A stretch of DNA of 64,000 bases, from positions 10,316,364 through 10,380,363 of the forward strand of contig CM055113.1 in NCBI GenBank assembly GCA_029204225.1, given 5' to 3'. Numbering within the stretch: position 1 is the stretch's first letter; each line of letters begins with the position of its first letter. Shown here one piece after another: positions 21,299 to 30,305 of the stretch. Made by a program: the position numbers and the translations under genes. Source of the stretch: Diphasiastrum complanatum (taxonomy: Eukaryota; Streptophyta; Lycopodiopsida; Lycopodiales; Lycopodiaceae). Below the pieces are notes generated by a model. That model was not told the origin of the DNA. It made no database searches and saw only the letters and a list, made by a program, of their open reading frames with translations.

Positions 21299-21775
21299 TG
21301 TTTTAGAGAATGTTATTGCGCCACTCTTATCAGCATTGCGCTTAATTCAGACTTTCATTTTAGCCGCTCAGAGATAGCATAGAGTATGTGGCTTCGATCT
21401 GCAACTTATTGTACTCATTTTCTTCTGTTACGTTTTCATACTGAATCAATACTATCCTTCATTGCGTTCAGCTTTCATCTCAGAATGTATGCGTTTCTGT
21501 ATTTCTTCGCGACTAATTCGCGAACAATTCAAGACTAATTATTTGTCTGATAATTTTTTATGCTTAATTGTTTGGCTACATAATCACTGTAGTATTGGCG
21601 ATTTCAAAGTTAGTTACTATAAGTTCAAACGTGATTTCTATTACTATTCTTTGTTTAAATTTGATAGGCATAGTCATGCATTGGAAAGATGAAGATAGTT
21701 TATTCCGACATGCACGAAAAGTTTTTTTTCTAGACACGAATTTCTTTTCGAACTAGACCTATCTTCTACACACCA
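21299..21775 (+). repeat. Solo LTR, family X, copy 1
   Basis: A 477-bp block with ends TGTTTTAGAG and ...ACACACCA is the reverse complement of 58023-58495 over its whole length. Shared words include CTGAATCAATACTATCCTTC and ATTGCGTTCAG. It sits inside gypsy element 2, between the RT/RNase H and integrase remnants. The five bases on each side (TTAGT, CTTTT) do not match, so there is no obvious target-site duplication. The ORFs at 21462-21756 are inside the LTR and are not genes. Confidence 0.75.
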
Positions 21776-21789
21776 CTTTTCGACATGGC

Positions 21790-22000
21790 ACGATCGAGAT
21801 ATCAAGACCAAGAATCTCATCAAGGGAGAATTGGCCTTGTTATACAACGCCAATGGTCATAAAGACAAGCTTAAGTTTTAGGGAGAAGGACCGTACAAGC
21901 GTCACTACTACCCTGACGATGTTGAGCTCAAGGATGTGCTAGAAGCGCCATCCTCGTCGTCTTCTTCCACTCATGATGAGCCATCCACACCCCGTTAGCT
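21790..22000 (+). pseudogene. Gypsy integrase C-terminal remnant (element 2)
   Basis: The frame contains WHDRDIKTKNLIKGELALLY then NANGHKDKLKF, a stop, and GEGPYKRHYYPDDVELKD. This fits the conserved C-terminal part of gypsy integrases (GDLVLLYD...KL...GPY.V), followed by a Ser-rich tail. The integrase core that should precede it is absent, apparently lost around the LTR X insertion. Confidence 0.75.
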
Positions 22001-22470
22001 AGCCTAGGTAGGAGTAGCTAGTCGATTTCGGTTTAGTTTACTTAAGTAGATAGCATATGTTGGTTAGACGTTAATGATAGCTTAGATGTAGATTGTTTAG
22101 GAAAATTACATTGTTAGTAGATTAGATAGTTAGGTAGATTAGTTAGATGAATAGGTTAGCCAACAGCTAGATCAGGCACGTAGTTAGGTTCAAAGTTAGG
22201 TAAAATAGGCTTGCTTTTAGATTGACCCAATTAGACTATGTTGTTGTCCCTTTAGCATAGTTTTATTGTAGTTTTAGGATAAATAGGAAGATAGGCAGAT
22301 CTAGTTAGGTAGGGTAGAGAAAGTTTTGACAGAATCTTGTACGTCGAAAATCCCACAAATGTCCTCGTCCATGTACAAATCCCATGTAAAAATCCCAACC
22401 TATCTCTTTTTTCCTTGTAAAAATATCCTAGAAATATCCTAAACAATATGAAAAGAGTACTATTGCTATT
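22001..22470. repeat. TTAG/GTTAG-rich tract, likely gypsy 3' untranslated region
   Basis: The plus strand is dominated by variants of TTAGGTAG, TTAGTTAG and AGATTAGAT up to about 22330. It follows the integrase end, so it probably belongs to the 3' part of gypsy element 2. No coding sequence. Confidence 0.45.
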
Positions 22471-22730
22471 TTTAGCAGTCTCTGCCCTGCCATTATTGTC
22501 CTATGTTGCAAATGAATGCATGGTCAAGTCTGTCCAGAAGAATTCTTGCCCAAACGCAAGTTAGGTTCAATTTTTGACAAAACTGTCATTTTTAGTAAAC
22601 AACGAGAGATTTTGATTAGAAAATCTCGTAAATCTAGCAGTCGATCGGACGGATTGTGCACAGAGTAAACGGTGATAAATTGGCATTGATAGGACCAACT
22701 TCTAAACATAACAGTGGGCGAGTTAGGGAA

Positions 22731-22743
22731 ACCCTTATATATG
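22731..22743 (+). promoter_or_regulatory. TATA box of a probable LTR promoter
   Basis: ACCCTTATATATGGGC lies upstream of a GACTCGCC-repeat leader and an ATG-initiated coding remnant. Context suggests an LTR promoter of a gypsy-like element, though LTR ends were not found. Confidence 0.4.
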
Positions 22744-22779
22744 GGCGCAAGTCAAAAGACATATTGTTACTTTTATGAT

Positions 22780-23012
22780 TCGCCTCCTGACTTGCCGTTG
22801 ACTTGCACTCTTCCTGACTTGCCGACTTGCTGACTCGCGCTCTCAATTTTCTTCGTGATTTCAACCTAGTTATGACTCGCCAGCAGATCCACGCCTCCAC
22901 ACAACAATTTTCTACCATTCTTCTTGACTCGTTGAACTTCCTGGCTCGCCAAACTTCTTGACTTGCCGACCCCTTTGACTCGCCAGCCCTATCATGACTC
23001 GCCATCAGAGCC
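22780..23012 (+). repeat. GACTYGCC minisatellite
   Basis: About ten copies of TGACTTGCC/TGACTCGCC (or close variants TGGCTCGCC, TGACTCGTT, TGACTCGCG) occur at irregular 10 to 35-bp spacing. They lie between the TATA box and the ATG at 23055, that is, in what would be the leader of a transcript. Confidence 0.75.
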
Positions 23013-23054
23013 TCTCATTTTCTCCTGTGTACCCCGTACCTCCAAAACCAACCT

Positions 23055-23950
23055 CATGGCACCGACACATCATTTTTCAGACGTCGCTGCTCCTTCTGGA
23101 CAAAGAGCCCTCACCAAGAGTGCAACTCCACCATCAAATCCTAGTCGATCCGCTAGCCCAACCACGTCATCCCACACCACTCTTTCTCTCCATTCGCGTC
23201 CCAACAGACCGGATCTTCGTCCCCATCCACGTCAACTTCGCCTAGGTGAGAGGAGGGAGAAACTTCTCCCCGATCTACCCATCGAACCCCTGCCCGTGGC
23301 TCTAGTGTGCCCTCGCAGTTTACCATCCTTCCAGTACTCACAAAACAAGAGATGGCCACTCTTTGCAATGATGCGGTTCTCACGAGGGCAGATATAGCCA
23401 ACATGGAAGTACCACTCTTCCAGGACCAGTCCCTAGTACGATAGGCCTTTTCCACCTTCGATGCCGACCATTTTAACGTTACCTATAAAGGGCAGGACCA
23501 TATAGTCACCCTCGATCCCCAGCTAATTTCATTGGCTCTTAGCCTTCCGCACATCCCCTGACCTACCATTCTCTCGAGGCCTCATCAAATTTGATGTGTC
23601 TACTTTTTTCCTTTAGGATCAAGGTGTAGTTAAGACCAAAACCAATGATGGATACCTGATTATGCGGATCAGGAATCCAAATCTCCATGACGCAATGAAA
23701 TTCATGTCTGCCACCATCATTGTGAGCTCCCACCGCCCTCTACGTGTGTCCAAACAAGTTATGGTCATGTTGACCATGATGGAGGGACCGAACACGATCT
23801 ACGATTGGGCCTCACTTCTCGCTAAGGAGTTGCTGGCTACTTCAATCCATAATGTGCAACACATTATGGTCATGTTTCGTCCGCATGGTTGCTGAAATCC
23901 ACCGAAAGATCTACGATGCCGAAGATGCAAAGGGCCAACAATCAGAAAGG
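23055..23950 (+). pseudogene. Unidentified decayed open frame, probably element gag
   Basis: It starts with MAPTHHFSDVAAPSG and a Pro/Ser-rich segment. Frame changes near 23300 give ADIANMEVPLFQDQSLV and FNVTYKGQDHIVTLDPQLIS. Near 23640 the frame reads TNDGYLIMRIRNPNLHDAMK, MEGPNTIYDWASLLAKELLA and MVAEIHRKIYDAEDAKG. It is coding-like over 900 bp with several stops and frameshifts. A disordered N-terminus, a helical core and its place after a leader suggest gag of a gypsy-like element, but I cannot name the family. Confidence 0.4.
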
Positions 23951-26640
23951 GCTCCATGAAGCATGTCTCGCCACCTTGTATCATTTTCAAAACAAAAAAC
24001 AAAAGCAAAGCAAAGAAAAGAAAAGAAGTCCAAAAAAAAACTCACTTTTATTTTTCTTGCTTTTCACTATTATTTTTATTTTATCTTTCTTCTAAATTTT
24101 CTTTTATCTATATGTACAAACACTTTCCTTGTTCCCCCCCCCCCTACAATAAGTGGGAGCTCGTGGTACTGATCATCCCTTTGATCCCACATGTGTGAAG
24201 GTGCTTTGTCATATGATGATTCATCATGCAAAAACTGACACTTGGACAAAACCTTCTATTTTGAGCACTTTTGGTCCATTTTCCTTCTATATGGAGATCT
24301 ACTTGAAAATCTTCTAGAAGTCAAAATTAGTCTAATAACCAACTAAAATTATAGTATGATTATATTCGCTTGCAGGAGCCACAGACGATTGTTGGCAATT
24401 CAAGCATGAATCAATGATCACCATGAGAAGTAGGGCGAGTTTGGACCCAATATATAGAGCCAAAAGCATCCTGGGCACATAGCCATGCATAGCCCTAAGT
24501 TCCCTGTACATAGATTCACCTAGAATAGAGTCCTAAGCATGGACCACCTATTCATAGAATTGCTATTGATAACTCTACACATGCATACACTGTCTCATAC
24601 CTTGTCTAAATTCCATTTAGGAGACTAAAGTTAAAGAAATAATAAAATAATTATAATTATAGTTTGAAATTATCCACAACTCTGACAGATAATTCATAAG
24701 CTTTCAAATACAAATATCCTTAGAATTCAAATGCTAAGATATGAAAATTCATTCAATTAGAATCTCTAGGAAAATCATTAAGATATAGAATGATTAAAAC
24801 TCAACTCTGAGTATCCCAGCTACTCTTTTGAGTTAAATGCTCATGTTTCTAGCACCAAATACAAGAAAATAGCATTTATTCATCTTAATAGATTTGTCTG
24901 TCTCCTAAGATAACTGGAGATCCAATTGTACTCAAGCATCTACAAACCATAAACTGTAGCAGAATAACATCCACTAGATAAATTAAATTCTCCACAAAAA
25001 AAATACTTATCTTGTGAGAATATCTGTGAGATCCATAGGTTCCCAAATAAAATACTGGAGTAGAGAGATTCAAAACACTGATCTAAATTCTTACTCAAAT
25101 AATAGGTCAAGAATTAATCATCACACTTAAGAATCATTACCATTCCTTATAATCCTCTGACAATAATTAAGTATCTATTTATGATTCATCAACCATAAAT
25201 ATTTAGATTCATATGATTCGTCAATCATAATTTTCTGAAATCCAAACCATACTTAATCATTTACAGGATATTGGAGTATATGTCTAACATAACTCAGGAA
25301 AAGTAAGAGTTATTCCAAAATCTTTCCATTAAGAAAATACTGGACTTAGGAATACTTTCAAAATATGATTCTTTAATTAAAGTGCAAGATTCAAGTTCTA
25401 TAAACAACTGGTAATTAAAGACTGAGCGCATATCAAAATGACAATTATCTTCAACTACAAAAACTTTAGATTACAATCCAGAATCACATCTAGATACCCA
25501 AAGTCTTGCTAAAAATCAATTCAATTATTATTCTTGGATTCATTACACTTTGATATCCAATTGAGCGCTCTAGGATACAATCACAAATGAGTTGAGTCTA
25601 TTCCTTAACTAAGGAATACTCTATCCCAAGAACTGTATATCCAATGCACATAATTTTAATTGATGAACCCAAACGATTCACTAATCATGCGTCTTACAAG
25701 CAATATAATTCTAAAACCATCAGTTCCTGGTAAATCCACGTCACACTGATCGTTTTACCAATTAACTTCATTTTGGAGTAATCAACTACTCAAGTTAATT
25801 GCCAGTGATTCAGAAATCTCAAATGTCTAGGTGAAGAATTCAATTATACTAGTATGACACCACATTTAGATCCTTACCCAAATCATTTATAAGTTAATCC
25901 ATAAATCTTCCATACAAAGATTTGTCAACTCTGCAAGTATCTGTCAATACAATACTTGATCATATGCTTATGTTCGCCAACTAGGTTAACTGCACCAGAT
26001 AACCTTAGTAACTAGGATTACACAGTAGATTCAAACAAGATTAATCGTGCACATATGAGAATAATCTCACTATGACCCAGTACATAAACACATTCTTATC
26101 TCGCATTTCCTCCAGAACCCCTCATGAGTAAATAACATGTCCGGGAAATCTTTGAGACGAATTCAATCTCAACAGTTTTCCAATCCTACATACCTCTAAT
26201 TACATAATTCCTTCCTCTCAATCAACCCCTCTATGATCCTAGTACTCAAACTAAGATTAGGTTGATCCAATAAAGAACTCTCAGACTTAAATCCTGATTA
26301 AATTTGCTCCTATTCTAATCAAAATGGAATTAGTAACCTTTGACCTTTTACTGTGCTACTTATAGATAATGATTCAAATATCAAACATGTTCTAGTTCCA
26401 TATTGTCCACACAATCCCTAGAGAATATTCAAAAAGTTCCAATAAGGTATCTTACTCTGAATCTATCCGAAATTCCTTTCAAATCCAATCTCATTTCTAT
26501 ACCTTAGCTCTAACTATTCTGTCCACCACTATGTCATCGCCGTGTATCAGGAAAACAAAAAAAATGGGAAGAACATCGCTGCTCTTTTCTTCTTCTATAG
26601 ACATTTGTTGAAGTATTATCTAAAATCCGAAAAACCAAAG
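23951..26640. other. AT-rich intergenic region, no gene seen
   Basis: After an A-rich then T-rich stretch (23980-24120) and a run of C (24136-24146), about 2.5 kb is AT-rich with only short ORFs and no recognisable domain, RNA or clear repeat boundary. Words such as GATTCATCAACCATAA and GATTCGTCAATCATAA (25182, 25215) repeat locally. Confidence 0.5.
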
Positions 26641-26922
26641 ACCAGCCGCTTGAGTGAAGGGGCGAGGAAGATCTTCCTTGGGCAGCAATGTGGCGCTTGA
26701 TCAAAACTCAAAGATATAGCATTTGGGGATCCATTGAAGCCCCGAGTTGGAGGGCTGTTGATTGATCACAACCAAGAAGTGTGCCAAGATGAGAGACAAA
26801 AAAATCTTTGTTGTGAATGCGAGGGAGGAGTCTACAGCCAGCCATGCTCCCTGCCTAAAAGAGAAGCGCAAGGGATATAACAAAGCTTAGATTTTTTTTT
26901 TTCTCTTCTATGAGATAGTAGG

Positions 26923-27321
26923 ATGGCTGTTAGGAGGGGCGATGCCCCTTCTTCGTCAAATAGGATAACCAAGAGAAGGTCTGGTACATTCAAATACATA
27001 GAAGTTGGCTATGAAGAAGCAAGCAAGAAGCCCACATATATTGCCATGGGAGTGCTTAGTTCCATCGTTTCAAAAAATCCTGATTGCAACCTATCTGATT
27101 CAGCAATAGCAGCAGCAGAGAATTCAGGATGCCCTAAGAGACATCTTACACACCATTGCATGAAGGAACTTGACCTGACTATGTTTTCCTTCTACTGCTG
27201 CTGTGATCAGAGGCTTTTACAACAACATCCATTAGAGAAACTTAGAGCCCAACGAGGGCCTTTGAAAAAGATGTTTTTTTTTTTCTTATTTTTGTTGCCA
27301 TGTGGACCAATTGAACCTTGA
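26923..27321 (+). pseudogene. Unidentified 132-codon open frame
   Basis: An open frame starting MAVRRGDAPSSSNRITKRRS has a basic N-terminus, a middle with GYEEASKKPTYIAMGVLSSI and a Cys-rich part (FYCCCDQR). A phenylalanine run from a T homopolymer and an early stop follow. I recognise no family. Codon texture up to about residue 100 is coding-like. It lies just left of the H3-containing locus, but no link is shown. Confidence 0.25.
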
Positions 27322-27329
27322 AATTGGGG

Positions 27330-27346
27330 TTCTACGTAACGTAGAA
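27330..27346. repeat. 17-bp palindrome
   Basis: TTCTACGTAACGTAGAA has two 8-bp arms around a central A. It lies between the 26.9-kb ORF and the coding-like sequence at 27.6 kb, in AT-rich DNA. Confidence 0.7.
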
Positions 27347-27577
27347 TTTTCCAAATATAAATAAAATAAAAACTTTTAAAATATATTGTTGTTTTGTCGG
27401 GCAGCATGTGGAAATGCTATTGGTTGATGAGGCCTGCCCTTCCGACTCATCACTGCTTGAAGAGATCCAAAAATATTGAAAATGAATATGACAGATGGTT
27501 GAGATGAGAAAATCGATGTACCATTAATGTATATGCATTGTCAAATCATGGTTAACAGGGTTAATCAGAGTTAATTC

Positions 27578-28330
27578 ATGGCGCCAAATAGATCAGTGTT
27601 TCAAATTTACGCCAATACATTTTTTCAAATTCATGCAATCGACTATGTGTTTCTATTCAACGAGAAAGATGATAATGGATTATGGGTGCCAAGAAAATAT
27701 TCAAAAAAACTCGTGGGTTTTGATGCATGCATCATCAAAAGGAGCATTTCGAAAAAGCAAAAGGTCAAAACTATCATTTCGATCTTACTGGAAGGCCAGA
27801 ATTTTGGATTTCAGAACATCATCAGGAGAAAAATCTATTTCTGTAATTCTAGTCCAACATGTATATATGCATTCTTAGATAAATGTGCAAAGATTCAACT
27901 GTCAGAATCACAAAAAAAAACAATTGTGAGTATTGATATTTTTTATACTTAGATTTTTGTCATTCATAAATATCTAATAGTAAATTTGCCAATCTGATCA
28001 ATTTTCTCTTGCAGATTTATATCCATCCAACATAAATGAATGAGAGCCCAGTGGATCTTTAGCAGACGTGTTAGATGTTATTCAAACTGATATTGGACAG
28101 CTGCAATATCGAGGTAGAACTGCAAAAGGTCTAGTTGATAGTGGAATTCTTTTTTATGAATCAATGTACATTCCTGATACAAAAGAAAATTTTGGACAAA
28201 TAGTCTCAATTCCATTACCTAATTTTGAAAGTGATGAATGGATTGCACCAGATGCTACAGTTTCAAAATCATTTCATTGCAAGATATATAATGATGTAAA
28301 AAATTTATTAAAAATGAGCACGGGATAAAA
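27578..28330 (+). pseudogene. Unidentified two-exon coding remnant left of the H3 locus
   Basis: Exon 1 (27578-27925) starts MAPNRSVFQIYANTFFQIHA and contains DYVFLFNEKDDNGLWVPRKY and Lys-rich helices. A consensus 89-bp intron follows (GTGAGT at 27926, TTTTCTCTTGCAG ending 28014). Beyond a stop, the frame from about 28040 gives LADVLDVIQTDIGQLQYRGR, then TAKGLVDSGILFYESMYIPD and a soluble segment to 28328. I do not recognise the protein and see no retroelement motif. Stops in exon 2 mean it is probably dead. It is convergent with the H3 remnant. Confidence 0.4.
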
Positions 28331-28683
28331 AACAGTCAGATTGAGTTGGTTTATTTTCTTGAATATATTTGTGGATTTCTTTTCAAGTGTCAATGTCCAC
28401 AAAACACCAACGATGTTTGTATGCAAAAATTTATCAAATAGTTTATAATCTGAACTTATGGATGAAGTCTGGGACAAAAGATCAGATGGAGAAATAGAAT
28501 TCATAATTAAAATGTCTTCCATGTGCTTCTGTTATCAAATTGAAAAACAAATGTTGAGCTTATGCTTCCATTATCAAAGATGGAAAAAAATAAAGGTTAA
28601 TGGGTCTTCCTAGCTAGTAATTCCCCGGCTCTCATGCTTGGCTCTCAGCTTCTTCTGCTCTCCTCCTTCTGAGACCTCCTCGG

Positions 28684-29415
28684 TCATGGGTGAGAGATAA
28701 CTTGTGTCTTCAGCTTGGCTCGGCATTTGAGGATTCTCTGGGATCCGCTAACAGTAATCAATACTTTTGGTGAAGAAACTTGCCGAGGAGCAAGACGAAT
28801 AACAGGAAGAGGAAGGGGTGATGATTCTCGATCTGAATCAGATTCTGCAGCATCTGACTCAGAGCTCAGGACGATCTGGGGTCTCTTGGCAGAGATAACT
28901 CTAGAAGGAAGGGAAGCAACTGGCCTTCAAGATCCAACTTTCTGAGGGACAGGCTGCTTCCTTTTCCTCCTAGAGATAGTTGGCAAGTTGGCTCTATCCA
29001 GAGGCAGGTCTCTGGAGGTGCTGGCGTTATCAACATGCAGACCGGAAAAACGGTCTCGAAGTCTTCTGAGAATGACAAAATCTTTTGGCATGATGGTGAC
29101 ACGCTTACCATGCACTGCCAAAAGACAAGTATCCTCAAAAAATTGGGACAAAAAATCCTCTACAACACCCTATAAGGCCTGCATGGCTGTCATGGCAAAA
29201 CGAACATTTAGCCCAAGTGACAGAGTGACATTCTTGACAGATCGACTGAAAGGAGCTCTAGGGATCAACAGTTCAGTTGATCTCTGGAGTTTTCTAATCT
29301 CCCTCAGTCATATCTGCTTCCTACCACGTATTCGGTCAATACCAGGGGGAACACAGACATGAGAAGGCTGTACAATGGTTATGGCATAGGCAGTGGATTT
29401 GGTCCTGGCCATCAT
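28684..29415 (-). pseudogene. Divergent histone H3 with long C-terminal extension
   Basis: From ATGATG at 29415-29410 the minus frame gives (M)MARTKSTA, close to the H3 N-terminus ARTKQTA with Lys4 kept. A short tail lacking the ARKS motifs follows, then a histone fold: LREIRKLQRSTELLI (residues 36-50), PFSRSVKN, RFAMTAMQAL, and [19 protein letters not shown] (93-111), the H3 hallmark, ending [10 protein letters not shown]. About half of the fold residues equal canonical H3. Loop 1 has canonical length, unlike most CENH3. The same frame runs on for about 120 residues with SRRKRKQ and the acidic serine patch SSESDAAESDSDRESS, to TGA at 28686-28684. Nonsense codons at 35 (TGA), 81 (TAG) and 162 (TGA) interrupt it; there is no indel. 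The product would be a nucleosomal H3 variant. Confidence 0.88.
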
Positions 29416-29716
29416 TCTCCAAAAAAAAAAAATTAAAAAAAAAGTTTGAACAAAAGAGCAGAGAATGAAACAAAAAAAATTTGCGATCAGAGAGCGCTTG
29501 AGATCGATACCAGAATTGAATATCAGTTTCGAACACAAGATATACACAGAATATTTTCATAAAGGAGATGTGCGCTCGAAAGCGATATTGGAATAACAAC
29601 GGTATCGGTCTCGAGCGCACTGTGAGAAGGTAGACGATTAAGCGATGAAAGGACGTGCTTGAGAGCGATATTGGGAGCAAAAATCGAAAATTCTATGAAA
29701 AAAACTGAAATTTTTT

Positions 29717-29724
29717 TATATATA
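29717..29724 (-). promoter_or_regulatory. TATA box facing the H3 gene
   Basis: The plus strand TTATATATA is a TATA box (TATATATAA) on the minus strand. It lies between the CACGTG cluster and the H3 start, about 300 bp upstream of the H3 ATG. Just before that ATG the minus strand is T-rich and ends in AG, so a 5' untranslated intron is possible. Confidence 0.6.
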
Positions 29725-29735
29725 CGAAATTCTCG

Positions 29736-29972
29736 CACGTGTGAGAAAACGACCGATGACACGTGTTGTCATCTAACTGATCCACGTGGAATGTTCTTAT
29801 TGACAATGATGACTCAATTATGAGGCCACGTGGATTGGCCATGTGCATGAATCACCTTTCGACGCATGTCATTCTCGCACGTGACAGATGTAAGATCAAT
29901 CATTGTCTATACAATGGATTCTTTTGAACCAATCATACATCAACACGTGTCATTTTGTAACTCCTCCACGTG
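29736..29972. promoter_or_regulatory. Cluster of seven CACGTG (G-box) sites, bidirectional promoter core
   Basis: CACGTG occurs at 29736, 29762, 29783, 29827, 29878, 29944 and 29967. G-boxes are known binding sites of plant bZIP and bHLH factors. The cluster lies exactly between two outward-facing TATA boxes (29717-29724 minus, 29985-29993 plus), so it probably served both genes. At equal base frequencies about 0.06 such hexamers would be expected in this length. Confidence 0.8.
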
Positions 29973-29984
29973 CGAATTTTTTTT

Positions 29985-29993
29985 TATAAATAG
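29985..29993 (+). promoter_or_regulatory. TATA box facing the rightward gene
   Basis: TATAAATAG follows a run of T, 13 bp beyond the last CACGTG. It would start transcription near 30020, upstream of the ATG at 30306. Confidence 0.65.
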
Positions 29994-30305
29994 ATCAATT
30001 TTGGCTCGGATTTTCACGCAAATTTTTGATTTCTTGGCCGAAAATCGATTCCAAGCGCGTCCTTTGCACTGATTACCCTCCGTTGGCTTACTTGCGCCTG
30101 GAACCGATACTGCCTTGTCTGGTATCGCATTCAAGCGCGTCTTACATCTCATTTTTTTTTTCTGCTCTTTGTTCACGCGCTGGGGTCTGATACCGTAATT
30201 TTTAATAACTCTTTCGAGTGCACATTACCTTGAGGTTCTTGTCAAACCTGCAGTTTGCGCATGAGAGCGATATTTGAAATTTTACATCTGTAGTTTTGTT
30301 TTAAA

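Larger units (their letters stand above)
29492..30276. repeat. Array of a 20-bp motif in both orientations
   Basis: A motif close to GCGCTTGAGAGCGATATTG occurs at about 29492-29511, 29571-29590, 29601-29620 (inverted), 29653-29672, 30041-30060 (inverted), 30091-30112, 30121-30140 (inverted), 30176-30195 and 30255-30274. Copies lie on both flanks of the CACGTG cluster. Both outward leaders also share TCTGCTCTTTTGTTCA (or one base less). The two flanks thus look like diverged inverted copies of one promoter and leader. Confidence 0.75.

Noticed and set aside
28927-29412. Calling the H3-like frame a centromeric CENH3
   Set aside because: KDF and RRL after MPKD are CENH3-like, but loop 1 has the canonical H3 length and the start ARTKSTA plus TIMPKD are H3-like. 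A tree is required, so only 'divergent H3' is stated.
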